The notes under the pieces are model-generated. The model ran no database searches. It saw only the letters and a program-made list of their open reading frames with translations, and was not told the origin of the DNA. Below are positions 43,508-52,016 of a stretch of 64,000 nucleotides of DNA, piece after piece. Location: contig JAISUR010000004.1 in NCBI GenBank assembly GCA_031271975.1, forward strand, positions 1 through 64,000, in the 5' to 3' direction. The stretch's first letter is position 1; the number at the start of each line of letters is the position of its first letter. This stretch comes from Propionibacteriaceae bacterium. Lineage in GTDB: Bacteria; Actinomycetota; Actinomycetes; Propionibacteriales; Propionibacteriaceae. Both the position numbers and the translations under genes were made by a program.

Positions 43508-43792
43508 ATGCCAGCGGCCACCAAGACGCGGCGCATCGAGGCACGCGCGACAGCACGCCAGGAGGATCTCATCCGGCGTGCCGCTGCGCTGAGCGACGTG
43601 ACCATGAGCGAGTTCATACTGGCGACTGCTGTCAGTCGGGCCGAGGATGTGCTGGCCGAACGCAGTTGGTTCACCGCATCGGCAGACGAGTACGAGGAGT
43701 TCCTTGACCGCTTGGATTCCCCGTGGCCGGACACCGGCAAGTTCCAAGAGTTGATGGCAAGGCGTGCTGAGTGGGCGAGCGGCCCGTCGTGA
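43508..43792 (+). CDS. tacA: DUF1778 (TacA-type) antitoxin, second pair
   Basis: 94 residues. The ribbon-helix-helix part reads KTRRIEARATARQEDLIRRAAALSDVTMSEFILATAVSRAEDVLAE. The tail reads EYEEFLDRLDSPWPDTGKFQELMAR. It is homologous to the antitoxin at 38 kb but clearly diverged. AGGAGG precedes the ATG, unlike the first pair. The stop overlaps the toxin start as GTGA. Confidence 0.85.
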   Translation: MPAATKTRRIEARATARQEDLIRRAAALSDVTMSEFILATAVSRAEDVLAERSWFTASADEYEEFLDRLDSPWPDTGKFQELMARRAEWASGPS

Positions 43793-44304
43793 CGGGGAAA
43801 GGCATCCGGCGCCTGCGTAAAGAAGACGATTGTTCCAGCTTTTTCAGCGGAGCCGAAGACCTGGACGACTGGTTGGCGCGCTTTGCGTGGGAGAATCTGC
43901 AAGCCGGCAACGCCATCACCTACGTGGCCGTGAACGAGAATCAAGCCATCGTCGGCTACTACGCGCTGGCTGCGGCATCGTACGGCTCGACCGCCTTGCC
44001 GGTCCGGCTGGCCAAGAATCGTCCGGAACGAACGCCATGCATCCTCTTGGCCCGGCTTGCGGTCGCGCGCGACGAACAAGGCAAAGGTCTGGGCCGAGCG
44101 CTTTTGGCAGACGCGTTGTTGCGCAGTGCCCGCATCAGCCAAGAATTGGGTGCCGCCGCGCTGTTGGTCCACGCCCGTGACGCGGCCGCCCGAGAGTTTT
44201 ACCTGGCCAATGGCGATTTCCTGCCTTCCCCCGTCGAGCCTAGGCACTTGTTCGTTCCGACGAAGCGGCTGCGGCAATTGCTGGCGGACGCCGAGGCGCG
44301 GTAA
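43789..44304 (+). CDS. tacT: GNAT toxin of the second TacAT-type pair
   Basis: 171 residues from GTG 43789, coupled to the antitoxin. The acetyl-CoA motif is LLARLAVARDEQGKGLGRALL, and AAREFYLANGDFLPSP holds the conserved Tyr. The N-terminal DDCSSFFSGAEDLDDWLARFA corresponds to the HPALDNWL region of the first toxin. It is expected to acetylate aminoacyl-tRNA. Two such pairs within 6 kb could cross-talk, but the sequences are well separated. Confidence 0.85.
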   Translation: MTGKGIRRLRKEDDCSSFFSGAEDLDDWLARFAWENLQAGNAITYVAVNENQAIVGYYALAAASYGSTALPVRLAKNRPERTPCILLARLAVARDEQGKGLGRALLADALLRSARISQELGAAALLVHARDAAAREFYLANGDFLPSPVEPRHLFVPTKRLRQLLADAEAR

Positions 44305-44310
44305 GAGCGC

Positions 44311-44420
44311 CTATCGCTGAACGCTGCGGGCCGAATCGGCGGCGCCGATGATGCCGGCGTCATTGCCCAACGCGGCAGCCTTGATCTCCAGTTCGCCGCG
44401 GAAGCCGCGCCCGGAAAGGC
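44311..44420 (-). pseudogene. C-terminal remnant of a ROK-family kinase
   Basis: Read on the minus strand, this stretch encodes GELEIKAAALGNDAGIIGAA and closes with the stop at 44311. This is the typical end of actinobacterial ROK glucokinases (LGNDAGIIGAADLAR). Everything upstream of about 44420 is missing: the sequence there belongs to another ROK gene on the plus strand. The remnant lies six bases after the tacT stop. It must be inactive. Confidence 0.65.
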
Positions 44421-45310
44421 GTCACGGATTTGCTTGGCCGCATCTTGGCGAACCGCACCATTGACCTGCGCATCGATTCCGGGCCCAAGTCGGTCCTTCC
44501 GCAAGTGTCAGCCGCCCTGGGAGAACTCCGGGACGGTACGACACTGGCTCCGGTGGGCGTGGGCGTGGGTTTGCCGGGACCAGTGGAGTGGGCAACGGGC
44601 CGGCCCAAAGCCCCCCGATCATGCCGGGTTGGGATGATTGCGACGTCGTCGGGTTGCTCGGCTCGCAGTTTGGCGTGCCGGTTCAGGTGGATAACGACGC
44701 CAACTTGCTCGCCCTGGGCGAGCGTTCGATGTGCTATCCGGACGTCGACGACTTGATCTATGTGAAGGTGGCCACCGGCGTCGGGGCCGGCATTTTTTCC
44801 GGTGGCCGTTTGGTGCGCGGGGCCGATGGATCGGCGGGAGACTTCGGGCACGTCTATTCGCCTGCCGCAGATCAAGTGCCTTGCCGCTGTGGCAACATCG
44901 GATGCCTGGAGGCCTTCGCCGGAGGTCTGGCCATGGCGAAACGGCTCAGCGCCCACGGCCACGGGGTTTCCGACGCCCCCGGCGTGGCTGAACTCGCCAA
45001 AGCGGGCAATCTGGAAGCCGTGCGAGAGTTGCGCGAAGCCGGGCTCGCCATCGGGGCGGTGCTGGCCACCTGTGTCGCGATCCTAAATCCCCGCGTCATC
45101 GCGGTCGGGGGCGAGATCTCCGCAGCCCACGGAGCCCTGGTCAACGGCGTCCGCGAAGCCATCTACCGCCGCACTACACCGTTGGCCGGGGAGCGCCTCC
45201 GCATCGAGTTGGCCCGCTCCGGCGCGCTCGGAGGCGCAATCGGCGCCGCCCAGTTGGTGCTCGACACCGTGTTCGCCAAGTCCGCGATTGATGCTCGGTT
45301 CGCCGAGTAG
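44421..45310 (+). pseudogene. ROK-family repressor/kinase, 5'-truncated and frameshifted
   Basis: The first part, VTDLLGRILANRTIDLRIDSG...GVGVGLPGPVEWATGRPKAP, reads in one frame. The rest, PPIMPGWDDCDVVGLLGSQF...VDNDANLLALGE...CRCGNIGCLEAFAGG...ILNPRVIAVGGEIS, reads in another. The switch is at the C6 run 44611-44616, where one more C would join them. The N-terminal DNA-binding region and the start of the sugar-kinase fold are absent. The CxCGxxGCxE zinc site is intact. An internal ATG/GTG could give a 240-residue product, but it would lack the ATP-binding first lobe. Probably a dead gene. Confidence 0.75.
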
Positions 45311-45359
45311 CCGCCGCGGCGCGATGAGTGCATACCTCTCGCCCGTACACTTTTAACCG

Positions 45360-46817
45360 ATGCTGAAGCGAACGGGCAAATGGTTACGGCGGGTCCTCCT
45401 CGTCGTGTTCGCGGCTGTCGTGTTGGTCATTCCGGAGGCCGTCGTATGGGTGCCGCCCCCGGTCATGCTCGCCAACCTCCAAGTCGACGCGCGTGGCATG
45501 GAAGCCATCGCCACTTGGCAAGGCGAAGCCAGCGAATTCCTGGTGCTGTGGGACACCGACCCGTCCATGGCGGGAGCGAAGAGCCGCACTGTCACCGTCA
45601 ACGAGATCACGATCACCGGGTTGGAGCCGGACACCGTGTACTACCTCGCCGTGGAGGCGGTCATCGACTACAAGCAGTCGGTTGACACCAGCTTTCGCAC
45701 CGCCGAAATCTACTACTCGATGGCCGCCCCGCCGTTGGAGTTGACGCCGATCAGCGCCACGGCGTTGCGTGCCCGCTGGGAGGACGGCGGCGCGGAGACC
45801 CGCATCGAATTGCAGTTCGCGCAGGGCAGTTTCGACGGGGCTGAGACGCAAACCCCGAGCGCCACGGCCATGGATTTCACCGACCTCGCCAAAGCCACCG
45901 AATACCGCGTCCGCGCCCGCTATGTAGACCCCGTCGGCTATCCGCTGAGCGAATGGAAGGTGGTGACCGGCAGCACCGCCGACTATGGGCGCCCGCTGCG
46001 GGTGGGCAGCTACAACGTCCGCGGCGTCCACACACCGAAGGGCAACGAGAAGGCATGGGGCGTGCGCGTTCCCTATATTGCCGAGATGATCCGCAGTCTC
46101 GACATCGACGTCATGGGCTTGCAGGAGGCCTACCAATACAAGCTCAAGGGACGCGGAAAGGTGACGCAGTGCGAAGACCTGATCAACAACATCGGCTCGC
46201 CTTACAAAACCACAATCTCGCCGCGCACCAAGAAGGGCGGCAACGCCATCTTGTACAACCCGGAGCGCGTCACTTACATCAAGGGTGGCTTCAAACGACT
46301 GCTCAAGGCCCGCTTCGTGATTTGGGGGATCTTCGAGCAGAAGTCCACCGGTAAGCGCTTCCTATTCGCCACCGCCCACCTCACCACGGGCCATGCCGCC
46401 GCGAACAACACCCAGCGCAACACGCAGGTCAAGCAGATCGTCGACCTGTTGACGGGTATAGCGGCCGCCGACAACTTGCCCACGATCCTCGTCGGCGACT
46501 TCAACACCTATTTCGGCTCGCGCGGCGGCAACACCCCCTACGAGACGGTCACGAAGACGTACCTGGATCCGCTGCAGCCCGCCGATGGCCGGGGCGGGGT
46601 GGCCGCCGCAGCGGTGAAGATCAACACCCGCTACTCGACGTACAACAACTTCCAGCGCCGCGCCCGCACCACCGGCACCTACATGGACTACATTCTGGTC
46701 ACCCCGATGCGGGTCAGCGAATGGGAGACCGTCGTGAACCTGGATTCCAAAGGCAACTTCATCGGCACCATCCCCAGCGACCACAACCCCATCCGCGCCA
46801 CCGTCTGGCTACCGTGA
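45360..46817 (+). CDS. Secreted FN3-EEP-family nuclease/phosphatase, paralogue
   Basis: 485 residues. An N-terminal hydrophobic segment (VLLVVFAAVVLVIPEAVVW) is followed by two FN3-like domains and an EEP domain: VGSYNVRGVH, DVMGLQEAYQ, ILVGDFNTYFG, YMDYILVT and IPSDHNPI. The order and the EWETVVNLD...IPSDHN ending match the larger protein at 38.4 kb, so the two are paralogues. TACACT (45346-45351) eight bases before the ATG suggests a leaderless mRNA. It likely degrades extracellular nucleic acid or phosphodiesters. Confidence 0.88.
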   Translation: MLKRTGKWLRRVLLVVFAAVVLVIPEAVVWVPPPVMLANLQVDARGMEAIATWQGEASEFLVLWDTDPSMAGAKSRTVTVNEITITGLEPDTVYYLAVEAVIDYKQSVDTSFRTAEIYYSMAAPPLELTPISATALRARWEDGGAETRIELQFAQGSFDGAETQTPSATAMDFTDLAKATEYRVRARYVDPVGYPLSEWKVVTGSTADYGRPLRVGSYNVRGVHTPKGNEKAWGVRVPYIAEMIRSLDIDVMGLQEAYQYKLKGRGKVTQCEDLINNIGSPYKTTISPRTKKGGNAILYNPERVTYIKGGFKRLLKARFVIWGIFEQKSTGKRFLFATAHLTTGHAAANNTQRNTQVKQIVDLLTGIAAADNLPTILVGDFNTYFGSRGGNTPYETVTKTYLDPLQPADGRGGVAAAAVKINTRYSTYNNFQRRARTTGTYMDYILVTPMRVSEWETVVNLDSKGNFIGTIPSDHNPIRATVWLP

Positions 46818-46823
46818 ACATTG

Positions 46824-48413
46824 CTACGAGCAGCTGGTCCCGTCTTTGGGTACTGTGCCCTTGACTAGGTATTTCACCACGGCGTTGTCGATGCAGGTGG
46901 AGTTGCCGCCGTAAGCGCCATGGCCCTCGCCCTCGTAGGTGAGCAGGACGCCGGACTCGAGTTGTTGGGCCATGTTCACGGCCTGTGCGTAGGGAGTGGC
47001 GTTGTCGCCGATGCCGCCGATGACAACGATCGGCGGAGCTCCCGGCCCGGTGATGTACAGCTCGGGGACAGGCCGCACGGGCCACAGCGGGCACAGGTAG
47101 CCCGGGCCGAAGTAATAGCCGAAAATTGGCGCGCGCTGCTGGTCGCGCTCCCAGAAGCGGTCCGCTTCGGCCAGGCCTTCGTCGCTGTAGTCCAGGCAGG
47201 AGATCGCGTTGAAGCCGTATAGCAGGCTGCCGTAGTCGCCCTGCTCGTCGCGGCCGTTGAGATAGTCGCCGAGGTAGAGCAGGAATTCGCCGTTGCCGGA
47301 GAGCGCCAGGGTCACCGCGGTATCGAGGTAGTCCCAGCCGTCCTCGCCCATGTAGAGCGTCGTCCCGATGCCCAAGGTGGCCAAAGTCTGGGTCAACTCG
47401 CGGTCGCCCACGGCGATGGGCTTGGAATCCAGGCGGTCCAAGAAGTCGGTGATGGTCTTCAGCACCGCGTCCTTCGACTTGCCCAGCGAGCAACTGGACT
47501 TGCCGCCGCACCATTCGGCGAAGTGGTTCAAGGCGGTGTCGAAACCCTCGGCTTGGATGGGGGCGTTCTCTTTGTCGAGGGAGATGTCCACAGCGGCGTC
47601 CAAGACCATGCGGGCGGCGTTCGGGCCGAAAAGCTCGGCGTAGGTTGCGCCGATTTCGGTGCCGTACGAAGCGCCGTAATAGTACAGTTTCTCGTCGCCG
47701 ACGAGCTGGCGCAGCAAGTCGAGGTCCTTGACGGTTTCGACCGTGGAAATGTGCTCCAGCAGGATGCCGTTCATCTCCCAGCACGATTTCCCGTAGGCGA
47801 GTGTCGCGTCGATCAACGCCTGCCGTTCGGCTTCGTCTTCGGGGGAGAAGTCCAGCGCGTTGTACGCGTCCACTTTCTTGCCGTCCATGCAAACCACGGG
47901 AGTGGAATCGCCCACGCCGCGCGGATCCCACCCCAAGATGTCGAACTGCTCCAGCCCACCGGTGTCGAAGCCGTCCACATACTCCTTCCCGGAGCCGCCC
48001 GGGCCACCCGGGTTGATGAAGAGCGTGCCGATCTTGGGCTTCTTCGTGGCCGATTTCTTGGTCATGGAGAGTGTGATGCCTTGTTCGCCGGGGGCGTCAT
48101 AGTCGAGCGGGACGACGATGTCGGCGCATTGGAATGAGCCGCACTTGGCCCACTTCAACTCTTGCCCCAGGTAGCCGCTCATGTCATCGGACAGCGCTTT
48201 TGTGAAACCGTCGGGCTTCACGTCAACCGGATCGTAGGTGGGCCGGTCAGGCGCGATTTGGGCGGTCGCGGTCGGCTCCGGCGTGGCGGGGGAAACCGAG
48301 GGTGTCGGCGCAGCCGTATAGGGGGCGAGCGTGGGGACGAACGGCGGCATGCCGCAGCCAGTCAGCACGAGGCTGATGGCGATGATCGCGACTGGCTTAG
48401 CTCTGTTCTTCAC
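46824..48413 (-). CDS. Lipoprotein alpha/beta-hydrolase, tripeptidyl-aminopeptidase-like
   Basis: 529 residues. The signal peptide ends in the lipobox LTGC and a Pro/Thr-rich linker follows. The hydrolase fold has the oxyanion loop NPGGPGGSG, the nucleophile Ser in YYGASYGTEIG, the Asp in GGIGDNATP and the His in YEGEGHGAYGG. The C-terminal TAP-like domain is present. It resembles secreted Streptomyces tripeptidyl aminopeptidases (SlpD/SlpE type) that trim peptides from N termini. Start GTG 48413 lies inside the end of the DoxX gene, so the two are co-transcribed. Confidence 0.88.
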   Translation of the reverse strand: MKNRAKPVAIIAISLVLTGCGMPPFVPTLAPYTAAPTPSVSPATPEPTATAQIAPDRPTYDPVDVKPDGFTKALSDDMSGYLGQELKWAKCGSFQCADIVVPLDYDAPGEQGITLSMTKKSATKKPKIGTLFINPGGPGGSGKEYVDGFDTGGLEQFDILGWDPRGVGDSTPVVCMDGKKVDAYNALDFSPEDEAERQALIDATLAYGKSCWEMNGILLEHISTVETVKDLDLLRQLVGDEKLYYYGASYGTEIGATYAELFGPNAARMVLDAAVDISLDKENAPIQAEGFDTALNHFAEWCGGKSSCSLGKSKDAVLKTITDFLDRLDSKPIAVGDRELTQTLATLGIGTTLYMGEDGWDYLDTAVTLALSGNGEFLLYLGDYLNGRDEQGDYGSLLYGFNAISCLDYSDEGLAEADRFWERDQQRAPIFGYYFGPGYLCPLWPVRPVPELYITGPGAPPIVVIGGIGDNATPYAQAVNMAQQLESGVLLTYEGEGHGAYGGNSTCIDNAVVKYLVKGTVPKDGTSCS

Positions 48414-49170
48414 GTTCTAACTTGGCCTTCTCGCGGCGGGAGCGGAAGCCGTGGTCGATGGCCCAGCCGCCCGCGCCGAGGAAGACGAACAGCACGCCCA
48501 CGGCGGCGAACAGCAACTCAAACTCGCCCATGAACACGCCGCGGTTGTCCAAGCCTTCATAGAACGGATTCCACGGGCCCCACCAGTAGAACGCCAGCGA
48601 CAGGCCCGAAATGGCCGCCAGGCCGATGCCCGCGACGCGGGTGAGCACGCCGAGCAGCAGCATCAAAGAGATCAACTCCAGCCCGACCCCGATTCCGATC
48701 GCGATCCAGGTCGGCTGCGAGGCGCCGATCACCGTGCCGCCGACTCGCTCCGCGGCGGCGTCGATGTTCGTCAGGATCACCCAACCGCGCAGAGCCGCGA
48801 TTCCCGCCACGACAATGCGCAGCAAGAACAGGCCAAAGGACGGGAAGAACTTGTCGGTGGTGCGCTTCGGCTTGCGCTGCTTCTCGGGAGCCGTCGCCGC
48901 GGGGGCCGTCGCGGTGGCAGCGCCTGCCGCAGCGGCTGGCTGCGCGGCTTGGAAGGCTTGCAACCGGGCTTCTTTGCGGGCGCTGCGCTCAGCGGCAAGG
49001 CGCTCCTCTTCGGCGGATACCGCCTCGGTGCGGAAAATGTCCTCGGCCGGCGCGGGCGGGATCACGGCGGTGGAACCCTGGTCAGGGGGTGTCAGCGGGG
49101 TCACTGCGGGGGCTTCTTGGGTGGGCTGCCAGTCCTGTGCGCCAGTCCAGTTGGGGTCTTGCTCGCTCAT
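48397..49170 (-). CDS. DoxX-family membrane protein
   Basis: 257 residues. A disordered cytoplasmic N-terminal part of about 110 residues is rich in Ala, Pro and Glu. Four helices of the DoxX fold follow (FGLFLLRIVVAGIAALRGW, IAIGIGVGLELISLMLLLGVL, LAAISGLSLAFYWWG, ELLFAAVGVLFVFLGA). GGAAGG is six bases before ATG 49170, so the longer upstream reading is rejected. DoxX proteins have been tied to redox and quinone functions. No specific role can be given here. Confidence 0.8.
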   Translation of the reverse strand: MSEQDPNWTGAQDWQPTQEAPAVTPLTPPDQGSTAVIPPAPAEDIFRTEAVSAEEERLAAERSARKEARLQAFQAAQPAAAAGAATATAPAATAPEKQRKPKRTTDKFFPSFGLFLLRIVVAGIAALRGWVILTNIDAAAERVGGTVIGASQPTWIAIGIGVGLELISLMLLLGVLTRVAGIGLAAISGLSLAFYWWGPWNPFYEGLDNRGVFMGEFELLFAAVGVLFVFLGAGGWAIDHGFRSRREKAKLEREEQS

Positions 49171-49224
49171 CGGTTGCCTTCCGTCAGACTCGTTCAGTTT
49201 CCATGCTGTCATCTGCAGCGGTGT

Positions 49225-50388
49225 TTAGCGTTCAGCGACACCCGAAAAGGAGGTGGTTGCCAGGGCCAGCAGCAGCGACTCCATGGCCAATAGCGGCGCC
49301 ACGTTCCACTCTTCCAAGGCATTGCGGCAGGCGAGAATGGCGTCGAGCTTTGCCAGCGTGGCCTCGGGGGCGGATCGGCTCGCCAGCCGTTGGGCTTCGG
49401 CGGACACTTCCGGGTTGATCGGCGGCGCTCCGGCGGAGGTCTGCAAAACGAGCACGTCGCGGTAATACGACGTCAACTCCGTCAGCACGCGATCCAGGGC
49501 ATCGCGCTGCAGGCGTTTGCGCCTGGCATCTTGCTGTTCTTCCAACTCCTTCAAGGCGGCCGCCGCGCTGCGGGGACGGCCACGCGTGATTCCGAGGGCT
49601 TCGGACAGCTTGGCCAGTTCTGCCGCGTCTGTTTCGGCCGTCAAGGACTGCGCTTCCGCGGCGGCCAGGTCCACAACTTCGGCGGCCGCCGTCAAAGCGT
49701 CTCCGACGCCGAGCAACTGGGCAGGTATGCGCAGCACTTCCAGGCGCCTGTTGCGGGCCCCTTCGTCGCGAGCCAACGCCCGCGCCCGGCCCACGTGGCC
49801 CTGGCTCACCCGGGCGGCAAACTCAGCCACGTCCGGGTTCACGCCGTCGCGTTGCAGGAGCTGGGCGATGGCCGCGGCCGACGGTGTGGTCAACGGGGCC
49901 AGGCGGCAGCGCGAACGGATGGTGACCACGACGTCTTCGGCGTTGGGCGCGCACAAAAGCCAGATCGTGCGCGGAGCGGGTTCCTCGATGGCTTTCAGCA
50001 AGGCGTCAGCGCCGCGTTCGGTCACCCGGTCGGCGTCTTCGACGACGATGATCTGGAAACGGCCGGTGGCAGGCGACGTCATCGACCGGCGCACCAAGTC
50101 GCGCACTTCTTTCACCCCGATGGACAGCGCTTCCGTGCGCACCAGTGTGATGTCGGGATGGGCCCCGGACAGCGTTGTCAGGCAGGCGTTGCACTTGCCG
50201 CAGCCACCCGCGCGGCATTGCAGAGCGGCGGCGAAAGCCTTGGCGGCGTTGGATCGCCCCGAGCCGGGCGGGCCCGTGAACAGCCAGGCGTGCGTCATGG
50301 CGTGGGCATCGCCGGCGACCGCTTTGGCCAGCAGCGCCACCAAACGCTCCTGCCCGATCAGGTCGGCCCAAACCCCCGTCATCTCCAT
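49225..50388 (-). CDS. holB: DNA polymerase III delta-prime subunit
   Basis: 387 residues. AAA+ clamp-loader fold with the P-loop GPPGSGRSNAAKAF, the four-cysteine zinc module CRAGGCGKCNAC, and VVEDADRVTERGADALLKAIEEPAP. It helps load the beta clamp at the replication fork. As in other actinomycetes the delta-prime protein is longer than in E. coli. The gene lies 54 bases before the DoxX gene on the same strand; tmk is not adjacent. Confidence 0.92.
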   Translation of the reverse strand: MEMTGVWADLIGQERLVALLAKAVAGDAHAMTHAWLFTGPPGSGRSNAAKAFAAALQCRAGGCGKCNACLTTLSGAHPDITLVRTEALSIGVKEVRDLVRRSMTSPATGRFQIIVVEDADRVTERGADALLKAIEEPAPRTIWLLCAPNAEDVVVTIRSRCRLAPLTTPSAAAIAQLLQRDGVNPDVAEFAARVSQGHVGRARALARDEGARNRRLEVLRIPAQLLGVGDALTAAAEVVDLAAAEAQSLTAETDAAELAKLSEALGITRGRPRSAAAALKELEEQQDARRKRLQRDALDRVLTELTSYYRDVLVLQTSAGAPPINPEVSAEAQRLASRSAPEATLAKLDAILACRNALEEWNVAPLLAMESLLLALATTSFSGVAER

Positions 50389-50414
50389 GCCCTAAGTCTG
50401 TCATGTCCCCCACC

Positions 50415-50590
50415 CGTCATGCCGAGCTTGGCCAGCCATATTCCCCAACCCGTCATGCCGGACTTGTTCCGGCCATGTCCCCCCACCCGTCATGCCGGAC
50501 TTGTTCCGGCATCTCGGACGAAGTCCGCAAACCAACGTCCCCCCAACCCGTCATGCCGGACTTGTTCCGGCATCTCGGACGAAGTCCGCA
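50415..50590. repeat. Tandem array of short palindromic repeat units
   Basis: Four units beginning CCCGTCATGCCG(G/A)(A/G)CTTG follow each other at about 45-70-base steps. The last two also carry CGGACgaaGTCCG. They fill most of the 338-base gap between holB and rplY; no gene is seen. Confidence 0.85.
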
Positions 50591-50604
50591 AACCAGGTTG
50601 CTTT

Positions 50605-50634
50605 TTGGGACTCGCCGCCCCGATGCGCTAAGGT
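50605..50634 (+). promoter_or_regulatory. rplY promoter
   Basis: TTGGGA (50605-50610) and TAAGGT (50629-50634) with 18 bases between them, leaving a leader of about 85 bases before rplY. Confidence 0.4.
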
Positions 50635-50726
50635 TTTAGGGTTGCCTGGGCGAGGGGCGAAAGCCCGTGATCGACAGGGCTCGCAGAGCCATCGTCCCCG
50701 GCAGCGAACAGACTTTGAGGAGAGAC

Positions 50727-51344
50727 ATGGCAGACATCACCAAGATCGCAGCGGTATCGCGCACGGAATTCGGGAAGGGCGCCGCCCGGCGCACGCGGCG
50801 TGCGGGTTTGGTGCCCGCAGTGCTTTACGGGCACGGTTCCGATCCCATCCACGTTTCCTTGCCCGGGCATGAGACGCTGCTGGCGCTGCGCGTGGCCAAC
50901 GCCCTGCTCTCCATCACCGTCGACGGTGGCAAGGAGCAGTTGGCCCTGCCGAAGCAGGTGCAGCGCAACCCCATCAAGGACGGCATCGAGCACGTCGACC
51001 TGGTCATTGTGAAGCGCGGCGAGAAGGTCACCGTCGAGGTACCGCTGGTCGTTGTCGGCCACGACCGCGACGACACGCTCGTTCTCATGGATCAGCAGAC
51101 CATCACCCTGCAGGTCGAGGCCACGCACATTCCTTCCGAGATCGAGATCAACGTCAAGGGCTTGGAAGTTGGCGACGCCATCGCCGCCAAGGATCTCAAC
51201 CTGCCCGATGGCGCAGTGTTCCCCGGCGAGCCGGACGACCTGATCCTCTCCATCGCCGCGCCGCGCGCCGAAGTGGCTGCTGAGTCCGCTGAGGGCGAAG
51301 AGGGCGCCGAAGGCGAGTCCGGCGAGGCTGCCGCGGAGGAATAG
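50727..51344 (+). CDS. rplY: 50S ribosomal protein L25 (CTC form)
   Basis: 205 residues. The N-terminal 5S-rRNA-binding domain contains EFGKGAARRTRRAGLVPAVLYG. The additional CTC domain ends GAVFPGEPDDLILSIAAP, with an acidic tail. GAGGAG precedes ATG 50727. It is followed directly by pth, the usual actinobacterial order. Confidence 0.95.
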   Translation: MADITKIAAVSRTEFGKGAARRTRRAGLVPAVLYGHGSDPIHVSLPGHETLLALRVANALLSITVDGGKEQLALPKQVQRNPIKDGIEHVDLVIVKRGEKVTVEVPLVVVGHDRDDTLVLMDQQTITLQVEATHIPSEIEINVKGLEVGDAIAAKDLNLPDGAVFPGEPDDLILSIAAPRAEVAAESAEGEEGAEGESGEAAAEE

Positions 51345-51353
51345 CCTCCAGCC

Positions 51354-51956
51354 ATGACTCAGACCTGGCTGATAGTGGGCCTGGGCAATCCGGGTCCTGG
51401 ATATGCCTCGCACCGGCACAACATTGGCTACATGGTCGTCGACGAGTTGGTGCGCCGGGCGCGGGTCACGTTGAGCCGGACGCGATTGATGCCATTCGAG
51501 AGCGCCACGACACGCATCACCGCCGCGGGGATCGGCGGTGTCGGGGCGGACGCCGACAAGGTCGTGCTGTTGCGTTCCCGCACGTTCATGAACGAGACGG
51601 GCCGAGCCGTGGGCAAAGCCGCCAGGTACTTCTCTTTGAAACCAGAGCAGATCGTCGTCATCCACGACGAACTAGATATCGATTTCGCCCGGATCCGCAT
51701 GAAGCTGGGCGGCGGCGACAACGGCCACAACGGCCTGAAGTCCATCCGCGCGGCCCTCGGCTCGGGCGACTTCTACCGGGTCCGCTTCGGCATCGGACGC
51801 CCACCCGGCCGCCAGGAGCCGCACGACTTCGTGCTCTCTGCCTTCTCCACGACTGAGCGCAAAACGTTGGACGTCGAGATCGCCCGGGCCGCCGACGCCG
51901 TGGAGGCCCTGCTCACCCAAGGTTTGGAGCGGGCGCAGAACCTGTTCAACTCGTAG
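51354..51956 (+). CDS. pth: Peptidyl-tRNA hydrolase
   Basis: 200 residues. It releases peptides from prematurely dropped peptidyl-tRNA. VGLGNPGPGY, the catalytic His in SHRHNIGY, TFMNETG, the Asp in VIHDELDI and GHNGLKS are all in place. TAGCCT six bases before the ATG suggests an additional leaderless promoter that overlaps the rplY stop codon. Confidence 0.95.
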   Translation: MTQTWLIVGLGNPGPGYASHRHNIGYMVVDELVRRARVTLSRTRLMPFESATTRITAAGIGGVGADADKVVLLRSRTFMNETGRAVGKAARYFSLKPEQIVVIHDELDIDFARIRMKLGGGDNGHNGLKSIRAALGSGDFYRVRFGIGRPPGRQEPHDFVLSAFSTTERKTLDVEIARAADAVEALLTQGLERAQNLFNS

Positions 51957-52016
51957 CCGAAGTGAACACAGGGTCGGGGATGGTGCGGCGTGCCTTTCCG
52001 GTGGGACAATTTCGCC

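Noticed and set aside
43399-43508. A functional link between argS and the adjacent TacT-type toxin
   Set aside because: Toxins of this family act on charged tRNA, which makes the neighbourhood tempting, but the genes are divergent with separate promoters and nothing in sequence ties them.
50415-50590. A CRISPR array in the tandem repeats before rplY
   Set aside because: Units are few, uneven in length and palindromic members of the dispersed repeat family. There are no cas genes and no regular unique spacers.
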